Source: Dioscorea cayenensis subsp. rotundata (lineage: Eukaryota; Streptophyta; Magnoliopsida; Dioscoreales; Dioscoreaceae). From it: a stretch of DNA of 64,000 bases. Location of the stretch: positions 19,696,895 through 19,760,894 of the forward strand of contig NC_052487.1 in NCBI RefSeq assembly GCF_009730915.1. Direction: 5' to 3'. Positions 34,936 to 48,103 of this stretch are shown here, in pieces (the first letter of the stretch is position 1; every line of letters starts with the position of its first letter). Under the pieces are notes generated by a model. It did no database searches and had not been told where the DNA came from. It worked only from the letters and a program-made list of their open reading frames with translations. The translations under genes were made by a program, and so were the position numbers.

Positions 34936-37900
34936 TATATAATAGTTTGTGGTCAATTTTATGAATACTAATTTATAAATATATTTTCAAAAAAAAAAAT
35001 TATGAATGTGTTACCATGCGAGAACCGCCATGGAAAGATTATTCCTCCCTGTTACAAAGCCCAGCCCAAACTTGTTACAAGCCAATAATGGACACACTTG
35101 GACCTCTTGGCCGACGGTCCACCCATGTTTGGGCTTACAGATTCACATAATCTACTGCCAATTTCCATTTTATTTATTTATTTAAGTTTATTGTATTTAA
35201 TAGTTGAATTTGAAAGTATTATTGGACAAGAAAATAATTGACTCTAATTCAAGTTGTTCATCATGGCATGACACAAAATAACTCATTTATTATTTTTTTT
35301 CCCAACCAATCAAGTTTGTTTATTGATTAAATTTAGATTCAGTTTTATGAAATTAATATTATTAAATTGATTTTTAATCTGTGATATTACATTTTATTTT
35401 TAATAAACCTAAAATTTGACAATTTAGGTCACTTAAGTAGGTGAATAATGTATCTCAAGTAATGTATGCATGACACATTATATTCTTGATAATTTTTTCT
35501 ATATTAAATAATAGAATTAATATTAACTTTGAAAGTTATATATATATATATATGTAATTTGAGGATTTAAATTAGCATTTTTTTATATTCAAAGACTATG
35601 ATGAATCAATGATTCAAAAATTTTTTTAAAAATGCATTGATTTAAAAATTCATTTGCTATTAATTTGCTTTTCCAATGTGCTAATAATAGTTAATTAAGT
35701 GAAGCTAGTGTTACTACTCATAATGGCTTTACACAAATTACCACATTTTTATTTAAAATTTTTCTCCCTAATTTTTGGATTATAAAAAGAAATTAAAACT
35801 ATTAACAAATGTTAATTTAAAAAATAATAAATATTTCAAATACATTGAAGTTGGCCCATCCCAATCATGCAAAGGACTATTAAAGTCAAATAGGCATATT
35901 CTTTGAGTGAAACTTAAATGAATGTAACACCATAATGAAGCTCTTAATAATTTGAGACGTGTTAGTTGTGACCCAATTTATTACTTTATTTATTATAAAT
36001 AAATATAAAAATTTGATGGTTTTCTATTGTCCATATAAATCCTATCTTGAAGACTTGCATTTTAAAGCAAACTCTTTTTCCAGGGGCTTGTAAGATTATA
36101 AAATTGGGAAAAAGGATTTATAATTTCGCTTCTCTATAATATTGGCTTATAAATGTGTTGTGACTTAAATCTTGAGTTTATTTATTATAAGTTTTGCATA
36201 TTTGGAAAATTATAGTTAATTTAAAATGGAGTTTTACTCGCATCTTCTTCTATAAATGATAATTTATTTATATACTCATGTGAAAATGATCTTTGTTTAT
36301 ACATTCTTCTAGCTAAAAACTAGCTAAAAAATTTTATAAAAAATATATCCATTCTCTACCCTTTTCTGTTTATTCATTATATATATATATAATTTATAAG
36401 TTGATTTTTACCTATAAAAAGATATTTAAGTAAATATGATTTTCTCATTTAAAAGTAAAAATTATCTCTTTTTTGCCCATAATTTATGCACATTTTGTTA
36501 GTTAATAACTTAATCCATACATCAGCTTAGCCACTTTTATATATAAAAAAAGTGTGTACATTTAAAAGAAATTTTTAATAAATAAATAAAAATAAAATAA
36601 AAATTATATTTAAAAACCTAAACAATCAAAAAGTTCTTAGTTTTTAAAAATATATTTTACTTTTTAAAATAAGATTTAAAAATAAAAATAACAAGCATAT
36701 CAACGGTATTTTTGTCTATTGATACTGGATTTTTTGTGTAGGGTATTCATATTCTTACAAAGAAAGTGGATTTGAAATTCAATTTACGCAATGTGAGAGC
36801 CATACCTATGCACACCTCCAATATGGCTTGCACACATTTCATTAAAAAAAAATCAAACTATATTTGTTTCATATTAATTCACACAATATGATAATTACTG
36901 TAAATATTACCCAATAAAAATAAAGTAAGATTGCTCACTCATGTCATATTAGTGATATTTATTTATATATTCTTGTATAAATCATAAATATTTGTTTATA
37001 GTAGTTATAATATCATTTTATATAATATTCATTTTAATTTTTACAAATTAAAGACTTAAAGTATGACTTTGGTTATTAAATTACTAGTAAATATTCACTT
37101 GTTTTTTCATTTCATACTGTCAATTATTTAATAAATTATTTAAAATATTAATTTAACTAAATATATTTTAATAGAGTACTAAAAATATATTTGATCTAAT
37201 TAAAAAAAGCTCGAACCGCAAGTGGATACAAGATCACAAGGCTCTCAGTACCTAATATCGAACTAATTTAGAGTATCTCACTGATAAGAGACTGATATGT
37301 AAAAGATAAAAAAAAAAAAAACTATTTTTAATTTTAATTTTTTTAAATTAAAATATATAATAGAAATAAGTAAGTAAAATAAATGGCATGTATGTCCAAA
37401 AGTGAAAGACCCTACTCTTATTGTTGTTGGCTTTAAACAACCCCACATTAAAGGGAAAAAAAACCCTAAAAGCTAAACCCTAAACCCTCCAAGTGTCCTT
37501 ATAATTCCCCTCTTCACGTGAAGGAGTTTCTCTCTCAATACAAAAGAATATGAAGTTCATGAGACATGGAAAGGACTAATACCAAATCAATGTGATGGCA
37601 TTTTCTAAGTCAAGTAGGACATACAAAAGCCATGATCTTTCCTATGTTCATGCAACATTAGAATAAGCCAATATCCAACTAAGTGACTAATTAATTAATG
37701 AATTAAATTAAATTAAATTAAAAAGGTTGCCTTAACAAGGACTTGACTTTGAATATAGATATTGATACTGTCTAACCTTGTTTCCACCCTCCATTTTAAT
37801 ATATAAATATATATATATATATATATTGTGGAAATTTAGAAATCCCTTTTGTTCCCTGTAATGGAGGGCAACTTCTGATTGATTTGTTTGCACCTGTACC

Positions 37901-40900
37901 ATAAATGACATATTCTTTGGGCATTTTAAGAAAAAAAGTATATTCTCACTGTTTTTATGTCACAACCAAAATAATTTTATATTCTCAATATGTTTATTCA
38001 ATGTTTAGTGTTGCATTGAGAAAAATAATTTTAAAACATTAAGTTTTTTTTTATAAGCCACGTGTCAGTGTGTCACGAAGGTAAATTTAATCTTTAATGC
38101 ATATGTGCTATTGAGTTGAGATTCGAATCTATTTTTTTGGCATAGCATGAATAATTTATGCAATACTAAACCTATAGATAGCTGGTTAAACATTCAAGTT
38201 TTGAAATTATTTTTTATAAAAAATATAATTTGAAAATTTTTAATGTAAAACTCATTTATAGTTATTTTTTTAAAGTTTTGTCTTCAAATATTTTTTTTAT
38301 TAGAATTGTTAAATATTCTTCATAGATAATCACAACAGTACTAAACAATACACCAATATTAAGTTCTTGTATACTAAAAATTTATATAAATTTTTTGAGT
38401 AATTATTTTATGATGAATTCTTAGATTTAGTTTAGTACATCACTATTCCATATATTTAAACTAAACATTGGATTTTCCAATTCATTCCAAGTTATGATAA
38501 ATCAAAATAAATCATAAAAAATAATCAAAAGTTATTTTACAAATTCTAATACAGTAAAAAATCCACAAAATAAAAAAACTATAATTCATCGATGAAATCA
38601 AAACTTTAGCTAACAATAAAATGGGATTAAAATATTCATAAATTACACAATAATTTCTTTTTCTCATATAATAAATATTTGCTAAAATAAAAAAGCCAAA
38701 AGGAAGATGGGAACTCACCAAAACACAACAAAACATGAATGCATGATAGAGATGAAGATTAGGACATTATTGACATGCAAAGGGCCTAACTCTAAATTTG
38801 TCCACACAAAGATGTTACTTTCATTAAATAAGGACAATATTCCAAAAAAACAAAAAAAAGTTTGAGGAGCTTGAGCACAAGCCTTGAATACTCCACATCA
38901 ATTGTATGTCTCATTTTCAGGGAATACTGAGAAGATAAGATTGCATGATTCAATAATGAAGCCAACTTGGCATGTCATCTAAATAGTGTGTTAGTTGTCT
39001 CCACAAACCTAGTTATCATTTTCCTCATCTTCTTCCTGCATAGCCAAATTGATTTCATCCTTGTTTTTTTTTTATTTATTATTATTAGTTTGTTACAATG
39101 TGAACAAATGATCACACACAATTTATTTTATGTCTCAACCATGCATTAAAAAGAAGCCGAACTTTTAACTTTTCATATAGGAGTCAAATACTTTTACCGC
39201 TAAGATATTATAATAGTGATATATTTTTATTTTTCTTTACAATAAAAAAAAAGCATAATTATAGAGTATATATATGTGTGTATATATATGTATGTATATT
39301 GATGGAAAAGTTTAGTGTAAGAGAGATATAACATAAATGATAAAATAAAAACTCTCAGTAAAAATTAATTTATCATGATTTTTAAAAGTGAGATTAGATA
39401 CCTAATATTGTTCTACTTACTTGAATAATTATGATTAAAAGTATGCATTTATGTATATTGATGCATATTATCAATGCAATAAATTTTGTCTTTGTCGAAT
39501 TCACTATATTAAATTTTCTTACAAAGAGTATATAAATCACATATTATTGTAACTCAAACTAACAAACACATCAATCTCAAACTAACTAGGTTAACATACT
39601 TAAATCATATTATGCTTTAACTTAAAAATAATTTTAAGATATTTAGATTATCTCTAACTGTTAGTTATCACTTATTAGTAATATACGATGAGTATGATAA
39701 TTAATAAGATTCAAATAAAATATAAAGTTTTAATACAAAATCATTGCTAATTATTCGTTGAAACTCTCTTTAGTATATATACAAATTAAATAGAGATTTG
39801 AACACAACACCTTATTAAACAATATCATTTCATATCAACTCATTAATATCTAACATATAGTGAGATATTTTTTTATTTACGATACTTTTTTATAAAAGTA
39901 AATAGACAAGCATGGTTAAAGATGATGGATTAAAAGATTAAAAAAAAACCCTCAAGTAAATAATTCAAAGTATTGGTGCTTTACTTAAAAGAAAGCATCC
40001 AAAAAAGCTCAAAAAATTAGCACCGAAAAAACAACTTGAAGTTGAATAATAATGTGCACATATTGTGCCAAAGTTGGATGATAATGACAAGATGAAATGA
40101 AACACTTAATTTGAACTCTTCTTCTCTATATATTGCTTTATCTCATTTGTTTTTGAAATATTTTTAATAAAAAAATATAATGATAAGATGTAATTGAACA
40201 TTTAACAATTTCTTGGTCTATTTACATCGGATTTCCAGCGTAGGATGTCATGTGTTCAGTTGAAAAAACAAACAGAGTAAGAGCATAAGTGTATTAAAGG
40301 ATCAATTACATATATATATATATATATGTTTGCTTTTGATTATGTGGTTTGTCCATATTTTTATTAAAAAATTAATAAAATAATTAATTTAATTATATAA
40401 ATATATTCATATACTACGCGAATATATTAAGATAAGTGCCTGCCTAATTACAAAAAGACAAGTGGACTTTAATTTAATTTATCTCTAGAACAATGCAACT
40501 ATACATTCTTTGTGTAATATTTTGGATTTATATATTGGCATGTTGCAAGAAGTGCCTGCCTTATTTAACCAAAATAATTAATATAATTAATTATTCTTTA
40601 TAACTTAATTAATTCTTCATTCTGTCACTTTCACAAATTCAATGCACAATAAAATAGAGCAAGTACATTATTAAAAAAACAATCAAAATGCTACCTAATT
40701 CTATTGATTGCTCCTAATTTTTCATCATCTTCATAATAATTAATTTTTTTTAAAGGACATCACTTAAACATAATATTAATTATCTGCCAATTTAATTTTA
40801 TTTTATTTATTTTTTTAAAATATATTATTCAGAAAACCCCCTGGTTGACTTAAAATTATCTACAAGTCCTCGTCTTGTTTTGACAATGTTTAGCTGGCGC

Positions 40901-42376
40901 CTCGTAAGAGCACATAGGAATTCACATCGGGTTTACATAATCTCACTCGTGGGATCAGCTGTGAAGCTCTTAACATTAAAAAAAGTACTTGGACACCCAT
41001 TGGTTTTTTGACACGTACCCCTTTCTTTTACCGTGTATTCGCGGCCATGCGTTTCCCGTGTGGTGATATCTTCATGGGCCCACCAAATCCTACCCCACTC
41101 TTCACGGACGTGTCCGTTACTGTTATCGGGTCGGATTCGGATCTTTGTATACCCGTTTTAAAAGATCCAATAGCCAGATATTTACATTTTCCTTTCAATT
41201 GTTATTTCACTTATTTGTCTAATTTTCTAAATTAAACAAATTATATTATATATATATATATTTATATATAACATTCAAACAAGATAGTTTTGGGGGTAGA
41301 TAGTTAACAAAATATTTTCGGTGAAAATTAGCAATAGTACATCACATTCAAATTCTATATTTTTTTCTAAAATTGTTTTTTTGAGTGATATTGTTTGCTT
41401 TGAATTTATCATTAATAGTTATTTTTGAAATATTAATTCAGTTAATGGAGCTATATAATTCTGCATTTATTATCATACGGGTGTGCACACACATATATAA
41501 TTTTTCTTTCAAATAATTATTACCGTATTATAGGATTGGGGGCAACTACTCCCCTCTATCTCCACCCCTATGTATAACAATCCACTGCACTAAATAATGG
41601 TTGTTTAATAATTTATATGAGATTAAATATTAGTAAATAAAAATGATATGTAGACTAATAATTTTTTAAAATTATATTTATGTAAAATTTTAAATAAATA
41701 AAAAAATATTGAACAAATTTTAAATTTTAAAAAATTAATATAGAGCAAATTATATTAGAGGTGAAGTCAAGAAGGTATTTTTACATATATTTTTTCCTTT
41801 TTATATTTAATTTTATTCTTGAAGGTTACCGGAGTTTGGACATAGGATCCGAACCAAAGGCGCTATCGGATCCGTTTCAAAATCCGACAACGAGGGCCCA
41901 CAGGGTTTGAAAAAAAGGTGCGCTTTGCGGTCCACCTCGACCTTCTTTTAAATTTCTTTTTAATTTCGTTGCGGTCCTTGGTTCGACAGAGTTTTATTAT
42001 ACTATCTTTGTACCAAAGCGCGGAGACTTAAATTTTCTAATACTAAAAACAATCAGGGATCTATATGCAAAAATAGTTAATAATAAGAAAATTTTACAAG
42101 GGTCCAAAAGCATTTTTATTTATAATTTTTAGGTAATTATTTAAAATTATGAGTTTTTATAGGGTTGTAAATGCAAAAAAATCATTTTCATTTTAACGGA
42201 AGAGAAGCTCCGAATCGTTGGCCTCGGCGCTCTTGTTTTGCATATAGATCCCGGCGAAGCTCGCCGCCGTGCACTGTTTCCGGGGCGGATCCAACGGCGG
42301 AGAGCGCTCCGACGACTGAGCGCTGACGAGATCCTCACCCGGTGTCCTTGTTGTCGCTGGTGAGCTTTTGCCGGCC

Positions 42377-42394
42377 TCTCTCTCTCTCTCTCTC
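42377..42394 (+). repeat. (CT)n tract in the leader of the P4-ATPase gene
   Basis: A pure CT run followed by further pyrimidine-rich sequence, about 630 bases before the ATG. It is followed by T-rich, intron-like sequence, so a 5'-UTR exon plus intron is likely but unproved. Confidence 0.5.
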
Positions 42395-43023
42395 GATCTC
42401 TGTATCTCTCTTGCAATCTCTTTTTCTCTGTATCTATTGCTTGCTGGATCTTGGTCGCTTTTGGGGTGTTTTTGTTTGTTTTCTTGGAGCTTTTGGGTTT
42501 TTGTTGGTGATTTAGATTCGGGTTTGTGACTTCTCAGTGGGTTTTTGGATTTTTTTGAGGTATTTATTGCGGGTTTGGTTGTCGGATGTCGTGGTGATGT
42601 GATCCGGGGGAGTTTATGGTATTTATTTTTGAAATTGTGTTTATTTTTGAATCTTTTTCTTTATGTTTTGAAGTGATAGGTAGATCCACATGTAATGCAA
42701 CTAATTTGTTTTCATGAACTTATTATGATTTTCCCCCATTTTGTTCTTGCTGAAACGCAGGTTAAGAGATTAAATGTTGAGGTTTTGTGCTCATTTGTGA
42801 GATTTCATTGTGGTTTAGTGGATGATTGATTGAAAGAATTGATTTTTTTTTTTCTTTTCTAAAGATTTGTTGGGGGAATTTTCTCTTGTAGAATCCTGCT
42901 CTGAGAATCTGATTCTTGATGGTGAGCAAACCTAATGCATTGGATTCGTTGTTTGAAAGATGATCGTGAGAATTTAGTTTCTAATACTGCCTGAAAGTTA
43001 GCTCAAGAACAAGCTCAGAACCA

Positions 43024-46000
43024 ATGGTGAGGACGGGAGGGAGGTTGAGGGAGAGGCTCCGGTGGAGCAAGCTCTATTCTTTCTCTTGTGTTCGTCCTAC
43101 CGTGCTATTAGACCCTGAGGCCCCACATTCACTGCAGGGACCTGGGTACTCCCGCATTGTGCACTGCAACCAGCCTAGACTTCACAGGAAGAAGCCATTG
43201 AAATACCCCACTAACTACATTTCTACTACCAAGTACAACATCATCACATTCCTCCCCAAAGCCATCTTTGAGCAGTTTCGCCGAGTGGCCAATGTCTACT
43301 TTCTACTTGCTGCAATCCTCTCGCTTACCCCTGTAACCCCATTCTCCGCTGTTAGTATGATTGCCCCACTTGCATTTGTTGTTGGACTTAGTATGGCGAA
43401 GGAAGCGTTGGAGGATTGGCGGAGGTTTATTCAGGATATGAAGGTTAATAGCCGGAAGGTATATATTCATAAAGGGGAGGGCATGTTTGGTTATAAGCAT
43501 TGGCAGAAGCTTCGAGTCTGGGGATATTGTGAAGGTGGAGAAGGACCAGTTCTTTCCTGCAGACTTGCTCTTGTTATCCTCTAGCTATGAGGATGGAATC
43601 TGCTATGTGGAGACAATGAATTTGGATGGAGAGACGAAACCTCAAGGTTAAAAGATCTTTGGAGGTTACCCTGCCTTTGGATGATGATATGGCATTCAAG
43701 GACTTCACTGCCACCATTCGTTGCGAAGACCCTAATCCTAGCCTTTATGCTTTTGTGGGTAATTTTGAATATGAGAGACAGGTGTATGCCCTTGATCCCA
43801 GTCAGATTTTGCTTAGGGACTCGAAGCTTAGGAACACTACTTTTGTCTATGGAGTAGTCATTTTCACTGGCCATGATAGCAAAGTTATGCAAAATGCAAC
43901 CCAATCTCCATCCAAAAGAAGTGGAATTGAGAGGAAGATGGACTACATAATCTACATACTCTTCACCTTTCTTGTGTTGATATCATTGATCAGCTCAATT
44001 GGTTTTGCGGTGGAGACGAAGTATAAGATGCCAAAATGGTGGTTTTTACAGCCAAAGAACACCACGAGTTTGTATGACCCAACAAAACCTGCATTATCTG
44101 GCATCTTCCATCTTGTCACAGCTCTTATACTGTATGGATATCTGATACCAATTTCACTTTACGTTTCAATTGAAGTTGTTAAAGTCTTGCAGGCCATGTT
44201 CATCAACCAAGATATACAGATGTATGATGATGAATCTGGTAATCCTGCTCAAGCACGTACCTCAAATTTAAATGAGGAGCTCGGGCAGGTGGATACTATT
44301 CTATCAGACAAAACAGGCACTTTGACCTGCAATCAGATGGATTTCCTAAAATGTTCAATTGCTGGAGTTTCTTATGGTGTGCGTTCGAGTGAAGTGGAAA
44401 TTGCTGCAGCTAAGCAGATTGCATCAGAAAATTCCCACTGCCCATGGAGGTGATTTTGAAATAACAGAAATCGAAATAGAAACGGGGCTTCGAATAAAAT
44501 TGAAAAGCCCCGAAAGCCTGTGATCAAAGGGTTTCAGCTTTGAAGATGACCACCTTATGCATGGAAATTGGACAAGAGAGCCCAATGCAGCCACCATTCT
44601 TTTGTTTTTTAGGATACTTGCATTATGTCACACTGCCATTCCTGAACCAAATGAAGAAACTGGTGGTTTTACCTATGAAGCAGAGTCACCAGATGAGGGG
44701 GCTTTCCTTGTTGCAGCTAGAGAATTTGGATTTGAGTTCTGTAGAAGAACTCAGTCTAGTGTATTTATCCGAGAAAGATATCCTTCTTCTGAAACCCCTG
44801 GTAGAGAGGTCAGGCCGTGTACCTCCCTGTTTTGTTTAGGCACTTCTTCAGCATTCATGTAAGCTGTTTGTGTTTAACTTTCCAATTAACCTATTCTGCA
44901 GGGAGTTCAAGATTCTCAATCTTTTGGAGTTCAGCAGCAAAAGGAAGAGAATGTCAGTGATTGTGCGGGATGAGACTGGGCAAATTCTTCTTCTATGCAA
45001 AGGTGCCGACAGGTCTGATAATGTCTTGTCTATATTGTCGATGAAAGTCATTATTGAGTTCAACCTTATTTTTTCCCCCTTTGAATAATGTTAGCGAATC
45101 ATCTCATCATGCACGGCTTTACAAGTCTGTTGTTTGTGCATAAACCATTCTGTGTGCAAAAATGTCTCAGTGGTAAAATAATTATGCATTGGTAAATAAT
45201 TTTCTTTCCTTATTAAAACTTGCAGTATAATTTTTGATCGTCTGTCTAAAAATGGGAGAACGTATGAAGAAGAGACAAGTAAGCATTTGACTGAATACGG
45301 GGAAGCAGGCTTGCGGACTTTGGCGCTGGCTTACAGGAAGCTTGACGAATCTGAATATTCTGCTTGGAATGCTGAATTTCTCAAGGCAAAAACCACTATA
45401 GGGCCAGACAGAGAATCCCAACTTGAGCGGGTTTCTGATATGATTGAAAGAGATTTAATTCTTGTGGGTGCAACAGCTGTGGAAGACAAATTGCAGAAAG
45501 GCGTAAGTGTGTCTTAATGGTTTGTAAACCTAAATGGTTGCCCTTTCTCATTTTATCTGTTTCTCCTCTCACAGGTTCCTAACTGCATAGATAAACTTGC
45601 GCTAGCTGGTCTCAAAATCTGGGTTCTTACCGGCGATAAGATGGAAACTGCAATCAATATAGGGTATGTGGCTGATGCTTTAATGCTACTTTGGCATCAC
45701 ATGAATTTGGGTTGTGCTCATTATAGGATGAAGATTTTTGCTTTTGCAGGTTTGCTTGTAGCTTACTCAGGCAAGGCATGAGACAGATTTGTATAACAGT
45801 GACAAACACCGACTTATTGGCGCAAGATGCGAAAAGGGTATATTCACTTTTGATATAGCTTTCACTGCTATTCATACTCCTCAACTTGAGAAGTTTCCAT
45901 AGTATCATGATAATGTGCGCTATAGTGGTGTAATATCTTTCACCACTATTCATACCCTTATTCTCTGCTAAAAATTTCATAGTAGCATGGTAATGTGCAG

Positions 46001-48103
46001 TAGATGCTGGTATATCTTTCACCATTTTTCACGCTATGCTGTCTCTGGCAATTGATTAGGCTGCAAAGGAGAACATCTTGATGCAAATCACTAATGGCAC
46101 TCAAATGGTCAAGCTTGAGAAAGACCCCCATGCGGCATTTGCTTTAATCATTGATGGGAAAACATTAGCTTACGCATTGGAAGATGATGTGAAGCATCAG
46201 TTTTCTGAATCTGGCGGTTGCTTGTGCATCTGTGATTTGCTGCCGGGTATCCCCGAGGCAGAAAGCTCTGGTACCATTCATTGTTTTGTGATGATTTTGG
46301 TGTGGGAAATGAGTTACAGTGTCAGCAACCTCATTGTGCCTCTTCCTTTAGGTGACTCGTTTAGTGAAAGAAGGAACAGGTAAAACTACTTTAGCTATAG
46401 GCGATGGAGCAAATGATGTTGGAATGATTCAAGAAGCTGATATCGGTGTTGGAATCAGTGGAGTAGAAGGAATGCAGGTTGGTTAAGGAGCACTTTGAGT
46501 TGATTTTTTTAAAATACTTTATTAGATTATAATGCACTCATTATTTTTCTTTTTGCCCAGGCTGTGATGGCTAGTGATTTCTCCATTGCACAGTTCCGGT
46601 TCCTGGAGCGGCTTCTTGTTGTCCATGGACACTGGTGCTACAAGAGGATTGCACAGATGGTGAGAACTGAATTTTGCCAATTTGTAAACTTACATAAGAG
46701 AGTAATTAACTAATTATCCAGGGTTAGGTTTGTGAAGAACATGTGCTAACTACTATTTGTGCTCTGTCCAAACTGGTGTCAGATTTGCTATTTCTTCTAC
46801 AAAAATATAGCCTTTGGCTTGACACTTTTCTACTTCGAGGCGTACACTGGCTTCTCGGGGACAGTCTGTGTATGATGACTGGTATATGCTTCTATTTAAT
46901 GTCATTCTGACCTCGCTGCCAGTTATTTCTCTGGGAGTCTTTGAGCAAGATGTTTCTTCTGAAATCTGCTTACAGGTTAGCCTCTTTTGTGCATACTATC
47001 ACAACAATGTGTCCCAATGTAGTTAACTTGTCAGAAGGAGTGATGATTGCTACATTTGGAAACAGGCAAAACCACAATTCTGCTCTTATCCACACCATAC
47101 ACTTGATGCTAAATAATTCCTTCATCCAATCATGTTGTCTCAATAATTTTCTCTTTATTCGGCTGCAAAAAGAAACTTATCCAGCCGTCCTGAATGAGTT
47201 AGGATGCTACTACACTAACAAGCTGTCAGCTAAACTCATATATTATTGTTGAAAAAGTGTTATTTGTTTGCTGTCTTTCTTTTCAATCACATGCACACCT
47301 GACCATTTAAAATAATTTGTTTATTCTGTGTCTGGTGTATGCCATGCCTCCTATCCATAGACATGCTGAGATTTATTATCTTTTCACCTGTTAAATGCCA
47401 AATTAGTGTAGACCTTGATGTGCCTCAATTACTTTGGCAGTTCCCAGCATTATACCAGCAAGGGCCAAGGAACCTGTTCTTCGACTGGTACAGGATCATC
47501 GGATGGATGGTCAATGGTGTCTACTCATCCGTCATCATATTCTTCCTTACCGTCCACATAATCTATAATCAAGCATTCCGTGCTGGTGGCCAGACCGCAG
47601 ACATGGCTGCCATTGGGACCACAATGTTCACCTGCATCATCTGGGCAGTCAACATGCAAATCGCCCTCACGATGAGTCACTTCACATGGATTCAGCACCT
47701 CTTCGTGTGGGGCAGCGTCTCCACTTGGTACTTGTTCTTGCTGGCATATGGCATGTCGTCGCCTCTAATATCCGGGAATGCATATCAAATACTAATGGAA
47801 GCCCTTGCTCCGGCCCCAATTTACTGGGCCTCGACTCTTCTAGTTGCCATTACATGCAACCTCCCGTATTTCGCCCACATCTCCTTCCAAAGGTCTTTTA
47901 ATCCAATGGACCACCATGTGATACAGGAAATAAAATACTACAAGAAGGACGTCGAGGACCAGCACATGTGGAAGCGAGAGCGATCCCGGGCACGACAAGA
48001 AACCAAGATCGGTTTTACAGCCAGAGTTGAAGCCAATATTCGACAATTGAAAGGGAAGTTACAGAAGAGAGTATCATCATTGAGTGTGCACACTGTATCA
48101 TAA
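43024..48103 (+). CDS. P4-type ATPase, phospholipid flippase (ALA family), with single-base indels
   Basis: Ten exons: 43024-44808, 44902-45012, 45226-45502, 45575-45663, 45750-45837, 46060-46270, 46352-46477, 46561-46659, 46783-46975, 47441-48103. Core motifs in order: '[15 protein letters not shown]', '[15 protein letters not shown]', 'NLDGET', the phosphorylation site '[13 protein letters not shown]', nucleotide-binding '[14 protein letters not shown]', hinge '[19 protein letters not shown]', and C-terminal membrane helices through '[12 protein letters not shown]'. The family flips aminophospholipids across membranes with an ALIS subunit. Wording is closest to the ALA4-ALA12 group. Extra bases lie near 43519, 43638, 44449, 44533, 44800, 46202 and 46861, and one base is missing near 44492. 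Correcting for these gives 3,636 bases and 1,211 residues, the normal length. No nonsense substitutions or lost catalytic residues were seen, so error is likelier than old decay. Confidence 0.92.

Larger units (their letters stand above)
33761..43023. other. Long AT-rich intergenic region with a few transposon-like islands
   Basis: About 9.3 kb without a supported gene. Islands of higher GC are at about 34290-34630 (MITE-like), 34795-34935 (SINE-like), 37430-37520 (telo-box cluster), 40860-41200 and 41830-42000. The last 800 bases are the P4-ATPase promoter and leader, with (CT)n at about 42377-42394. Small frames in between are low-complexity. Confidence 0.6.

Noticed and set aside
41008-41235. 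75-codon frame
   Set aside because: No recognisable motif. It lies in a GC-variable intergenic patch and reads like chance.
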